Source: Chloranthus sessilifolius (Eukaryota > Streptophyta > Magnoliopsida > Chloranthales > Chloranthaceae). From it: a stretch of DNA of 64,000 nt. The stretch covers positions 82,492,097 to 82,556,096 of the forward strand of contig CM037590.1 of NCBI GenBank assembly GCA_021018995.1. Reading direction: 5' to 3'. A model generated the notes under the pieces. The model worked only from the letters and a program-made list of their open reading frames with translations. It had not been told where the DNA came from and searched no databases. This document shows positions 23,883 to 35,036 of this stretch, piece by piece. Both the position numbers and the translations under genes were made by a program. How positions within the stretch are numbered: the first letter of the stretch is position 1; each line of letters starts with the position of its first letter.

Positions 23883-24440
23883 ACAATGATGCCATAAATG
23901 CTTCTATCAATGATTTATTTGTCCCACACATCTTATTATGAGATCGTAATTCCTTCACCTTCGTAAGTGTAAACAACTGATGATTATGCGGCTCTCTAAA
24001 TTCCATTACCTCCTACAACTTGTGGTCGTCAATCCTAGTTTCAACCTTGCGTCACATTTGCATCTGTTGTCTCTTGAACACTTTATATCGGCATGTAATT
24101 TGCACATATCTTGTTGCTTGAAACCTTCGAACGAACAAACATATTTTCTCTTTATAATTTCCTCCTTTGCTGATTTGTAAGTGTTACTTTTCCTAATACT
24201 GAAACCAACTTTTTTCGTGTATAAATTGTAGAAGTTATATGCCTCATCTTCAGTTTAGAATTTCAAATCGATATATGGTTTCCATTCATCGTGAAAATTC
24301 TCGAACCCTCCCCAACAATCCAACATTTCGACATCCATGTCCCAACCAAGTGAATTTCCTTCTAAAGAAACAATGTCAGAAGTGAAGTTTAAATCAATGC
24401 CATCTAAATTAAATTCTCTAATTGAGTTAATTACAGCCTC
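23883..24440 (-). pseudogene. FAR1/FHY3-related N-terminal fragment
   Basis: Read on the minus strand from about 24440, the frame carries an acidic segment, then the FAR1 DNA-binding domain: EDEAYNFYNLYTRKKVGFSI, IIKRKYVCSFEGFK, a Cys-rich stretch and, after a frameshift near 24010, HNHQLFTLTKVKELRSH. FAR1/FHY3 proteins are Mutator-transposase-derived transcription factors. There is a stop within the domain (near 24258) and one frameshift. The fragment ends exactly where the Tat LTR ends (23882), so the LTR insertion removed the MULE and SWIM parts. It could be a host FAR1 relative or part of a MULE. Confidence 0.75.
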
Positions 24441-25185
24441 CGCATTAGAAGAAAAGATCGATCAACAACATGCAAATAAGGCAATTGCTTCACATAAAAA
24501 GCAATGGGGCGGCCATTCTGAGAGGCCATTATTTCATATAAGAAGCGATGGCGCGACTATTGTGAGGCACTATCGCTTCCATCGCTTCATATAAGAAGCG
24601 ATGACGTTGCTCTACTACGCTCCAACTCTTTACAGAAGAAGCGTCAGCATTGACGCCGATTTATATATTTTTAATACTTATAATTTTATTATATATACCT
24701 TGTAAATAAGTGAACGAAGCAATATCGACTCAGCGCTTATCTCTGATTTTGCGCTTCTATCGACTCAGAGTTCCAAATAGAGAGAGAAAGAGAGAGTCCA
24801 TTACATTCCGAGTCCATTACGGCCCCTACATTAGAATAAAAGACCGATAAAAATGGAAAAATAAGGCAATTGCTTCACATAAGAAGCGATGGTGCGACCA
24901 TTATGAGACGCCATCGCTTCACATAAGAAGCGATGGCGTGGCTATTATGAGGCGCCATCGCTTTCATCGCTTCATATAAGAAGCGATGATGTGGCTATGT
25001 TGAGCCCTAACTCTTCACAGAAGAAGCGTCTGTATCAATGTCGATGTCGATTTATATATTTTGAATGCTTATAATTTTATGATATATACTATGTAAATAA
25101 GTGAACGAAGACATATCGACTTAGCGCTTACCTCTGATGTCACTGTTCTGTGCTTTTATCCACTCAAAGCTCCAGAGAGAGAGAG
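24430..25185. repeat. Two tandem about 380-bp units of hairpin repeats
   Basis: Units at about 24430-24815 and 24816-25185 align along their length. Each has several copies of an inverted repeat in which CATCGCTTC faces GAAGCGATG over a short CATATAA/CACATAA loop, then a conserved ATTTATATATTTT stretch and a CT/GA-rich end. Dense subterminal motifs in both orientations are typical of CACTA-type transposon ends, but no CACTA terminus was found. The adjoining FAR1-like fragment may belong to the same unit. Confidence 0.65.
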
Positions 25186-25546
25186 AGTTGTCTCAGAGAA
25201 GGAGCAATAGCTTTTCTACAGAGAGTTCCGCAACGAAGCGAGAGAGAGAGAGAGAGAGAGATCCCAAAGATGGAAGGAGAGAGATGTAGCAAGAGCGCCT
25301 TTTTTGAATTCTTTTAGCGCAAAAAAATGTCCTTTCAGTAATAAGCATTCCTTTTGCCGTCTATATTACCTCTGTCAGGTGTAGCCGCCTGTGCTACCTA
25401 CCTCTCTACCTACTTTTGTCAGTAAAATATCTCAGAGATATCTCAATTGTGGCTAACCTGGGTTAATGTCAAAGGACTTTCTATGTGTCCGCTTCTCATT
25501 GGCCAGACTCAAAGATATCTCTATGCCCGGACACATTATCCCCTTT

Positions 25547-25548
<2 letters not shown>

Positions 25549-25609
<61 letters not shown>
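25549..25609. repeat. (TA)n microsatellite
   Basis: About 61 bases of uninterrupted TA. ORFs that read through it as alternating Tyr-Ile are artefacts. Confidence 0.95.
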
Positions 25610-25611
<2 letters not shown>

Positions 25612-25976
25612 AGGATGCCTTACAATATAGACAACTCAAATGTAGTGCCTGTACAAACTTACACGCAGAGACGATACGTATTTACTGTAAGATATTGGGA
25701 GGAGACCCACATAAAGGGTAGGAGCAAGCGTGAGGATTAGAACCCATGACCTGATACTTTCACAAGGAAGAGGATACCAGTTGAGAGTTATCGCTCAAGC
25801 GGTCAAAGCATCACTCTTGACTCCATTAATTTACTATTATTCTGTTTCACGTCCCAAAATTTATCAACCCATAAACAATTAATCGAAATATGCAAATCAA
25901 TGCTGAAACTAAAAAAACACCAATTAATTAAAACACATTTTTTCAATTAACATAATTCATTAAAAAGTTACAAAAT

Positions 25977-27146
25977 TCACATACTAACTACCTTCAACAA
26001 AACCCGGCCAATGCCATACGCTTCTTTGCAAACCGAAACTGGTTTTTGAGACGGCAAGCAAAGCAGCAGAGAAGCCGGGCAGTTCTCCAAACAGTTATTT
26101 CCAACACTACCCGATATAGAATCTGCTCCGATAAGGCCTGCCGGCACGTTCCCAATCAAATAATTCCCATCCAAATAAAGCCTCCGCAGAGAAGACCCTC
26201 CTTTCACATATTCACGAGGAATCGGGCCCTTAAACTTGTTGTATCGTAGTGAAAGCGCCGCGAGCAAAGGAAGTGAACCAAATTCCACAGGCAAGGACCC
26301 TTCAATCTGATTAAACCCCAAATCAACGGCTACCAATTGGCTACTTGCATAGCGACCTTTGTAGATCTCGACACTTGTCAGGCTATTATTGGCCAGATTG
26401 ATCTGTTGAAGTGAGGGCAGTAACCAGAACCAGCCTCCAATCACACCGTCGATCTTGTTAACGCTGAGCTCCACGACTTTTAAATTTAGCAACCCTTTGA
26501 AGGAGGATTCTAAGAGAGGCCCAGATAGGGAATTTGCCTTAAGGGCAAGTTGGGAAAGGTTTGGGGGTAGTTTGGGAAGAGTGCCCATAAATCTGTTGAA
26601 GCTGAGGTCTAAGATTTTTAAGTTGGAAAGGGAGTCTAAGGGAGGGAGGGTGCCAGTGAGGGCATTGTAGGAAATATCGATGGATTGGAGGGCTTTGAGT
26701 TGGGAAATTGAGGGTGGGAGATTACCAGAGAAGAAATTGGAAGTTAGGGTTAGGGTTTGGAGGTTGGTGAGGGTAGATAGGGAAGATGGAATTTGGCCGT
26801 GGAATGAGTTATCAGAGAGGGAGATGTGGGTGAGTTGAGTTAGTCTGGAGATGAGTGGAGTGAGAGTACCCGTGTAGCCGACGGGGTCGAGGACGAGGGA
26901 GACGATGCGCGTCGATTGGGCGTTGCAGGAGATGCCACAGATGAAGTGGGTGCGGCGGGGGACAGCGCAGGGGTCGGAGGAGAAGTTCCAGGAGGCCAGG
27001 CAGGACCAGGGAGGAATTGAGGTTGGGGTGATGGAGGATTTGAAGGCGATGATGGCGGCTATGTCGGAGGAGAGGGTGTGGGGGTGGGCGGATGGGAGGA
27101 GGCTGGTGGTGAAGAGGAGAGGGATAAGGAAGTGAAGGTGAGGCAT
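25977..27146 (-). CDS. Secreted leucine-rich-repeat protein, receptor-like without a kinase
   Basis: The intact 389-codon frame starts at ATG 27146, chosen over the ORF's upstream ATG (27335) because a signal peptide follows it directly (MPHLHFLIPLLFTTSLL) and the longer form only adds a translated CT microsatellite. Domains: signal peptide about 1-22; LRR N-terminal cap about 27-75 (SLASW-like motif, DPC, CGISC); about ten LRRs at about 95-340 (for example LTHISLSDNSFHGQIP, LKILDLSFNRFMGTLP); Cys-rich cap with C352, C356, C363, C373. No transmembrane segment or kinase is seen. It resembles the small Arabidopsis family that includes At5g66330. A role at the wall or apoplast in protein recognition is inferred. 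It appears intronless and is the only intact-looking host gene. Confidence 0.9.
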   Translation of the reverse strand: MPHLHFLIPLLFTTSLLPSAHPHTLSSDIAAIIAFKSSITPTSIPPWSCLASWNFSSDPCAVPRRTHFICGISCNAQSTRIVSLVLDPVGYTGTLTPLISRLTQLTHISLSDNSFHGQIPSSLSTLTNLQTLTLTSNFFSGNLPPSISQLKALQSIDISYNALTGTLPPLDSLSNLKILDLSFNRFMGTLPKLPPNLSQLALKANSLSGPLLESSFKGLLNLKVVELSVNKIDGVIGGWFWLLPSLQQINLANNSLTSVEIYKGRYASSQLVAVDLGFNQIEGSLPVEFGSLPLLAALSLRYNKFKGPIPREYVKGGSSLRRLYLDGNYLIGNVPAGLIGADSISGSVGNNCLENCPASLLLCLPSQKPVSVCKEAYGIGRVLLKVVSM

Positions 27147-27186
27147 GGCGAGGTGCAGTATTTGGAGTTTGTAGAAGTGTTTGATG

Positions 27187-27190
27187 AATT

Positions 27191-27232
<42 letters not shown>
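27187..27232 (-). promoter_or_regulatory. CT/GA microsatellite in the 5' leader of the LRR gene
   Basis: GA repeats (CT on the coding strand) lie about 40-85 bases upstream of the chosen ATG. Such tracts are common in plant 5' UTRs and core promoters. They explain the Ser/Leu run in the upstream-extended ORF. Confidence 0.7.
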
Positions 27233-27339
27233 AGTGAAGAAGGTGGTGTAGAGGAGTTTTGTGGGGTTTGAGATGGGGATTTCCGCCAATGGAAAGCGTT
27301 GTCTTCTCCATACATATTGAAGGGTACCAAAGCAAGCAT

Positions 27340-28238
27340 GAGGTGTGAAACGTGTGACTTCCGAGTGGCTTACAGTAGTGCAGCAGCTGTAAGTCCTTGA
27401 GCTAGATTACTCTACTCATTTGATATGTGCACCTCAAAAAGGATATAGGCTGTCATGTTTCAAAGATTCGGTGAGTTAGTCTGAGGTAACTTGCCTACCC
27501 AAGCATCAAAATTTCGGGAAAACTTTCAGTTTCGGACTTGATCGAAAGCGAAAATTTGAATTAAAATTTAGGCCGAAAATCAAAAATTTGGCCGAAATTT
27601 TGGCCTAAATTTGGCCCCATACAAATTTGGATCGATAATTTCGGTCATTTCTTTCGAAATTTTGATCCTTGGCCTAGTCTCACATTAATTGTTGTTAAGT
27701 GGCATCTAATCACATGATCATTTGACACATAAAAGAGCAACTTGATGATTATAAGTATTGTAAATATAATATTAGTAAATTATATAAAATTGAATGGTCA
27801 ATGATGTTAACCCCATATAAACTGAATAGTAAAACCAAATTTGAATGTGTACTTTCATTTAAGATATTTTCCTCTCAATTTGCTTTTCATGTGCTTAAAT
27901 CGTGGCTTTTTGACTCAGACAACGGAGATCCTTTTTCACTTCAATCTTCCATTAAATAAATCTAGAGATTATGGGCCTACCATGAATCGGTAGGATTTTG
28001 ATTCCACATGACACATAACCCAATAACAACTTTTGATATATGCCCGTGATCATCTTCACTTGTTGGGATGCGTGCCTTGTGAAATCAAAACTTGATCGTT
28101 CGATGGTAGGCCGATGATCTCGAGATCCATCGTGGGGTTGTGGGGAAGATTGGGGGAAAAATTGATCTCTATTGCATGATTCAAAACAATCAATGTTTTA
28201 AGCACGTGAAACGTGGGTTGAAAAGGAAGAATCTTGGA
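27340..28238. other. LRR promoter side and unassigned repeat DNA
   Basis: 27340-27470 is the likely upstream region of the LRR gene, with no motif certain. 27490-27680 is a block rich in CGAAATTT/GGCCGAAATTTT that resembles 43250-43415 in the same orientation, so it is a dispersed repeat. No gene is seen in the rest. Confidence 0.5.
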
Positions 28239-28375
28239 TGGAAAATTTATATTTTCGGCCCTATAATTTTGCTTATTTATAAAAACGGCCCTATAATTTC
28301 ACTCCTTGCATAACAGGCCAGCTCCAAGCTTAGCCGAATCCACGTCACCTCCCACTTGCCAAGTCAGCACAGCAT
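28239..28375 (+). repeat. Left outer MULE terminal region
   Basis: Matches 41308-41444 inverted, including two GGCCCTATAATTT words and TTGCATAACAGGCCAGCTCC. The first bases resemble the GGGAAATTT starts of plant MULE terminal repeats. Confidence 0.75.
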
Positions 28376-28594
28376 GATTTATTTATATTATTTATATATA
28401 TAATAAGATCATACAAATTCATTCGCCGCTCCCCATTTTCTCTATCCCGTTTCCCATTAGTAGTTCAGAGTTCAGACCAACCCTAACATCGTCTCTTTTA
28501 CCTGTTCAGATCAACCCTATCAACGCAAATGATAACTGGCAAGAATGAATTTTTAGTAAGAAGTTCTTTATTTAGTTAGAAGATAAAAAATGAG

Positions 28595-28665
28595 GCGGCC
28601 CGCTATAGCGGGCCGCTACTTCAAGATAGCGACCCGCTACTTCAGGATAGCGGGACGCTAGCTAC
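28595..28665 (+). promoter_or_regulatory. GCGGCCCGCTATAGCGG-type palindromes upstream of the left transposase
   Basis: Several overlapping words (GCCCGCTATAGCGGGC, GATAGCGACCCGCTA, GATAGCGGGACGCTAG) about 130-200 bases before the first transposase coding sequence. The right arm has the mirror array at 41020-41095. Confidence 0.6.
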
Positions 28666-28790
28666 CTTGACTAATTTTATTATTATTATCAATTTAGTGT
28701 TTAATTTTCATTATTTATTTTTTCCATTGTATTAATCAATTTAGGGTTTAAGGTTTAATTATCATTTTTTTTTAATATTTGTAGATTGAA

Positions 28791-31367
28791 ATTGATGCTC
28801 CCATTCTTTGTCATTTCGATGGGGTCCGTGTTAGAGATAATACTTACAACGGTGGACATCGGAAGATTGTTGTTATCAAAGACAATATACCGTTTGATCA
28901 ATTTAAGCAGAAAATGTATAATATTAGTATAACTCAACCGGAAGATCATTCAATTTCCCTATCCGTTTCATTGCGCATCGGGAAGGAGTTGATGTTTGCT
29001 GAATTATCGGACTTTGATGATCTTGCGAACTTATTTAGAGCATATCATATTGGTGATGGTGTGATAAATGTTTATATCGAGAAATTATTAATCACTTATG
29101 TCACGGAACCAATAGTGTCTTCAGACGTTCCAATGAGACAAGACGATGAAGATCAAGGATATTGTCCTCAAATGAATCCGATGGATAATACATTAATCAC
29201 TCATGTCACGGAACCAATAGCGTCTTCAGACATTCCAATGAGACAAGACGATGAAGATCAAGGATATTATCCTCAAATGAATCCAATGGACAATACATAT
29301 CAGCATAACGATGAAGCGGTGAACAACATATTTGATTGGAATCAGTGGGAAACATTTTGGGAGGCATTAGTCCATACGAATAGCCTTCTGAACAAATAGC
29401 TTCGGAGCGAACGATAATCGAGGCCAAAGCACAGGAGCGAATACTAACCATACCTCGATGGACTCAACCCCAAGTACGTAATAATATTCTAGTCGACGAC
29501 GGTGATAGTGATCCTGAAAATACTGAATCACAGCCCTCCTCGCCCACTTCGCGTGTTCATACTAATAGGGGAATTGATCAACCTATGGTGGATGAAGACT
29601 ATTAGCTTAATGACTCGGAAGGAGAGCATATGGATTCGGATGATGAAGAATTGTATGAAAGGGGGCCATTAACTGTCGGTCAGGCATTCAGAAATAAAAA
29701 AATCATTCAAAAAGCCCTTAGAGAGTTTGCAATGACAAATAATTTTTAAATTAAACCAATAAAAATAAGTCTTCTTCGAGTTACCGCGAGCTGTGTATTC
29801 ATTTAGGGTGTGCTTGGCGAATACATGCATCAAAATTGGTGAGTGTGGACACGTTCGTCGTGAAGACATTTTGCACGCAACATACGTGCAGAATGCCAGC
29901 TTTCGGAAGAGGACATCGCCAGTGTACGAATTCTTGGATAGCTTCCTTCATGAGAGATAAATTGTTAAAAGGCTTTGACGAGACTCCTGCTTCAATAATT
30001 TTTTATATTGAAAAAAAAAAAAAGGATAACAGTAAGTTATTGGAAAGCATGGAGAGGGAAAGAAATGGCTTTAAGCGACATTCGAGATAGCTGGAAGGAG
30101 CAATTTAAGATGTTATCGTCCTATATCGCCGAATTATAGCGTCGATCCAGACATACAGACCGAATTATGTCGCGAGCCTGATGATGCCTTTCAGAGGCTC
30201 TTCGTAGTATTTGGACCTTGCATTAGGAGCTATCATAATACTTTGCGAAGAATAATTGCGGTAGATGGAACGCATTTACGCGGACGATATAATGGAGTGT
30301 TGTTAATAGCTATGGGGATAGACGGTAATAGACATTTATTCCCTATAGCATTCGGTGTTGTACCCAAAGAGAATGAAGATCATTGGACATGGTTCCTTGA
30401 TCTATTAGGGAGACGCGTAATCGGAGAATTTGAAGAGCAATTTGTATTGATATCAGACCAGCAGAAGGGATTGATGGAAGCTGTGCATAATATTTTTTCT
30501 AATGCATTTCACAGCTACTGTATGCGACACCTAACTTTGAATCTTTTTTATACATACAAGGATACAATCTCTCGACCGCTGTTTTTGATTGCTGCCCGTG
30601 CATTCTCCGAGGCAAAATTCAAAAGAATTTTACAAAAAATACAAGACCAGGCCCCCACAGAATGTATAAAATGGATTAAAGAAGTCGGTGACCATTTCTG
30701 GGCGCGCGCATATTTTTCAAGAAAGCGCTATGACATGCTGACAACAAATATAGCTGAAAGCATTAACAGTGTGTTGAAGATAGCTAGAGAGGAACCGATC
30801 GTGACAATGTTAGAAACCATTCGCACGAAGGTAGCCGAATTCTACCTTCGGCGTCAGAAAGAAGGAAATAAAATGACACACAAGTTAACACCGGTGGCGG
30901 AAGAGCACATAACACGAAATTCAGGGTGGGCCCGTCGAAAGAATGTTATTCCCTATGGTTGCGATACATTTCAAGTTAAACGTGGGCAATACACTCACAG
31001 TGTCGACTTAGAGAAACAAACGTGTACATGTAGACGTTGGGCTATCATTGGATTACCATGTTCGCATGCGATTGCTGCATTATCGCGCAGAAACAGGGAT
31101 AAAGAGATTCCTCAATTTTATGATCATTGGTTTACCAGTGCCTTATTTAGGAAAACTTATAAAGAACAATTTGTTCCGACCATTGATAAACGCCAATGGG
31201 CAGTTATAAGGGAAGATATCGAGGTTTTACCTCCGCACAACATACGTCAAGCCGGTCGCCCAAAGAAAATGAGGATACGATCTAAAGGCGAAGTTCGACC
31301 ACTATGGTGTAAAAATTGTAATGAATATGGACATAACCGCCGCTCTTGTAAATTTGTTAAAATATAA
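28791..31367 (+). pseudogene. MURA-like (MULE) transposase, left arm
   Basis: The transposase cuts and joins MULE ends. The N-terminal part (28791-29399) resembles a PB1-like domain followed by duplicated acidic repeats (PMRQDDEDQGY twice). The Mutator DNA-binding region (about 29660-30090) is broken by stops and frame changes. The C-terminal 374 codons, 30243-31367, are open: D8 (VDGTHL), D72 (LISDQQKG), C93XXH96, E172 (TNIAESINS), SWIM zinc finger C261-X-C263...C273-X-H275, a GRPKK basic patch near 339, and a CCHC knuckle C356, C359, H364, C369. The right arm's ATG at the matching start is ATT here. The catalytic part looks intact; the whole gene does not. Confidence 0.88.
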
Positions 31368-31862
31368 AATCACTTTTTTTAGTCTTTTTTGGTCAATAAA
31401 ATTTTTCATTAACCATGAATTATGATTTAGAGAGTTAAATTTGAATAGTATAAACACCTACTCAGAGTCTCAAACCTGACTTAATTTGATCTTAAGGTTG
31501 TGTCTCCTCGGTTTGGTCATCCATTTTGATAAATGTCCACTAGGATTTCCTTTTATACATCCTAAAGCGATTCGTTTTCGGCGAGAAATGAATCAAATGG
31601 ATAAATGGCTGTGTCTCCTCGTATAGTCTTGGGAACACATCTAGGAAAGCATTTTTCCATAGGGTTACAGAAAAATTGTCTTGTTAATGATCAATAACCT
31701 ATGAATTAAAAGAATAAAGAGAGCGAGAGAGAGAGAGAGTTGATGATTAAATTTGTAATGAGTTTTCTTGCTGGACCTCGAAGTATACAAAAAATACATT
31801 TATTATCCCAATAATTTGAATCATAATATACAAAACAAAATAAACAAGTCAAAAAATAAAAA

Positions 31863-34464
31863 CTAAGTCCCAAACGTGGACAATAAATGTCCAATTTCAG
31901 CTCAAAATTGCTGCATGTCTCTCTCTTCAAAATCTACTTTTCGCCGCTCGAAAAAGTATTCAACGTATTTCAGTACGAAAACCCCACAATCCCAACCGTT
32001 CTTTTAGAGGGGAAGATCAACACTATTTATGATAATAAGTTGCCACTGCTGATCAAGAGCAAAACTCAATCCTAAAGTGTAAAGAAGTCGCGGCAGGTGA
32101 TGTACCAACGAATCTTTGTTCGTATCAAACCTCTTCGAATACTCTCGGCTGGCAGGGTCTAGAAGCTTTATATCGCGATCCGTTACGGAAACGATAGCCA
32201 ATGCCCAATGATGGTGTCTCTGGCTATGCATTGGAAAAAATATCTGCGTGCAATCGTAAATCTAATTAGTAATGTGTTAATGAAATAAACTTTAAAAGTG
32301 TGATCGCTATCAAAAAATAACTACCGTCCCACAATCGATAGCATTAATACCGCGTGAAGTACTTCGAAAGAGTGGCTCAAGCGGGCACAGTAGCGAATTC
32401 GCCACGTCATAATAGGCCTCCCATCTACCTTTTCATAGTGGCTCCAAATTTTCATCGGACAAATTTTGAAACTTTACATGGTCGCTATAATTAAAGATGA
32501 AATTTAATATAAAATAACTCATTATTTGAATCTATTAATGGCGTAAAAAAAGCGATATAAATAAATTAAATCATAAAATCAAATAATAAAAATAAAATGA
32601 TACCAATGCAGGTCGATGCAAACCCTCTTCCGTCATTTCCACGAACATATTATCATTTCTCTTGTCTAAAACTTTCAAATACAAATCGATAACTTAGTTC
32701 ATCGAGAGCCACGATCTTCCTTCAAAACCTTTAAATGCTCTATGGTGACTACCGGCCTGAGATAGTATTAATGATCACTAAATCTTCTTGAGGCCGATTC
32801 CATAAGCTCCTCATAAATTACATTCCATTGACTGAAACCTCTTCTTCTTGTTCTTCCACTTTTTCTTTTATTTGTAGTGATTTTTTCCGTTGGCGACTTT
32901 CTTTTGGTTCGATTTGAAGCTTGTATGTGCCCTTAGTAGGCGAATCTTCACTAATAAGGGTTTAAGCGATGTGACTCAGATTGGGTGAGTTCGGATCAAC
33001 CTTTATCTATATCTTCAACGGTTGGGGGTTTAGAAGTTTGAGTGATTAGGTGGTGATGAGTGATTGGGGTGATGAGGAGAAGGGGTTCAAAAGTTTGAGT
33101 GATTGGGCGGTGATGAGAAGGGGGCGGTGATGAGGTGAAATTTGGTTGATTCAGGAGATTTAGGAGTAACAAAGGTTTCAAATAGTAGAGATAATTTCAT
33201 CCTATATAAGAAAAAAAAATTTAAAAAAAGTTTAAAAAAATGAGTCGATTATAGAATGGGGCCGCTATCAGAGATATCGAAGCTATCTCAAGAAAATTAT
33301 TAAAAATAATAATATTAAATAATAATAAAATTTAAACTATAAAATATAAAAATAAAATATAATAATATTATATTTTATACCTTTGTCAAATGAGATTGAA
33401 CCTTTGCAGATTCGTTTCCTAATTACAATATTTTCTCTTTAATTTCTCTAACCTCACTAAACTCTTAAACTCTTGTTCTCCCTTCCGATTGCTCAATTGT
33501 GAATGCCTTGCCTTTAACATGGTGAAAGCACGCGTTTGAAATGCCCTTAATTTCTTTAACCTTGTATGAACATTCTTTTCTAAGCACCTTAACTTCATTT
33601 AGGGCTCGGGATGACTAGCGGTTGTTCTCTAATTGTTGGCTTCCCTTTAATTCTTTTGATGATACAATTTGTATTTATGTTATTATCATCACTATTAGAT
33701 TCATCGTCGTCATCATTATCTTTATCATATTCTTCACTTATCTCTTTTCTTTTGATGGGTATTCCCTTTTTGGGTAATCCCTTTTTTTCTCGATTTTTCA
33801 ACTAACCTTCCCTTCTCTCCCTTGATCAAGAATTGTCGATGATAGATATTGTAGTTCGTGTTTCTCATAATCAAGTTGACAATTAAAGAGCGTAATAATT
33901 TTTCTCTCGTAATAATTTGGAGTACGGTGACTTTTAGAGCTTCCCATTTCACTAGCCTCGGAAATGGATTTTCATTTGTAATACGAGTGTCGATTCGGAA
34001 AGTGCTCCAACGCCCATATCTTATGCTTATAGTGCAACCAGATATGTTGTATTGTCCTTTTCGAGACTTTTGCGATTCTCTTCTCCCAATCGCTTTTTAT
34101 GCAATCAACTAAATTATTGTAAACTTCAAGCCCCACGGATATTGGTTGAAGCATTCTAAGTTATCAACTAACTTTAAATATTTACTATCAACTACATTAT
34201 GTGTCCAAAAGGAAGTAGAAAAGAACAACAATGATAATTTTCAAAATTTCATCTTGGAAGATGGGCACTATCTATGACTTCTTGATCACGAGATCTTCTA
34301 GTATGTTCTCTAAAGAATTTGTACCAAATGGTTTCCTCTCTTCTCTTATAGTCCTTGCTCAGACTCATTTCTTCAAATTTTTCCAACATATTTAATCCTA
34401 AAATCGTGATATATCGGCCTCTGCAACTTAACTTGGTGTTGTTCATTAAACATGTTATCTTTCA
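31863..34464 (-). pseudogene. DUF1985-like/Ulp1 protease gene, left arm
   Basis: Mirror copy of 35037-37849. Recognisable pieces from the inner end: 34446-34249 (LGLNMLEKFEE), a DUF1985-like stretch (34154-33972), an acidic Asp/Ser run (33801-33595), and the C48 cysteine protease part 32231-32004 (HHHWALAIVSV with the His; IKLLDPA with the Asp), then KNGWDCGVF with the Cys. The stretch before DCGVF has TAA where the catalytic-site Gln is expected, as in the right arm. More frame breaks occur here than on the right in the DUF1985-like part. It converges on the transposase with about 500 bases between their 3' ends. Confidence 0.8.
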
Positions 34465-34545
34465 CCCAAAAGCTTAAGCTACTCAATTAAGTCTCAATAA
34501 AGATTAACTTCTCAAAATTGATTCTTCCAAAAATGATTCATCCTC

Positions 34546-34969
34546 CTCTCTTCGTATGCATGTAAAATTTTCTAACACTAATACTTGTACACTTTCCAAA
34601 GGGTTTTACTTGCACATTGACATCTTCGTATATGAAAGGAACCGACATTTAAACATAATTTAATTATTTTTATTAAAAAATAAAATTAATAAATAGCTTA
34701 TAGCGTCCGCTACTCTAGGATAGGTGACGCTATTCTAGAATAGCGATCGCTATCACGGAGATGTGAGACCGCTATCTACAATGTGAGACGCTATATCTAA
34801 ATGGCGACGCTATCGCCAGAGTAGTAAGCTATTCAGATAGCGAGAGATCCTAAATTTAAAAAAATTACTTGAATCGCCTTGCTTTTCTCTTCTAAATAAA
34901 AGTGTAAAGTAAAAGTGAAAATGAAAAGTGAAAATTTCTTATTTTTTAAATGTGGCATGATGAATCAAT
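34546..34969. other. Central loop of the MULE palindrome
   Basis: About 425 bp not matched between the arms. 34690-34855 is an array of GCTATC/GATAGCG words, including ATAGCGATCGCTAT. No terminal inverted repeat is seen here, which argues that the palindrome arose by fusion of broken copies and not by two intact elements lying side by side. Confidence 0.7.
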
Positions 34970-35036
34970 ATTAAGCGGCTTGTAGATCATAAGCTAACTT
35001 TTTGAAGACTTAATTAAGGCAATTTTAAGCTTTTAG

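Noticed and set aside
24430-25185. CRISPR-like array
   Set aside because: The repeats are inverted hairpins within two tandem units, without regular direct repeats and unique spacers, in plant nuclear DNA.
25447-25740. ORFs with alternating Tyr-Ile
   Set aside because: They read through the (TA)n microsatellite.
26812-27339. Pro/His/Ser-rich ORF overlapping the LRR gene
   Set aside because: A shadow frame of the LRR gene and its CT-repeat leader; the LRR frame has clear domains.
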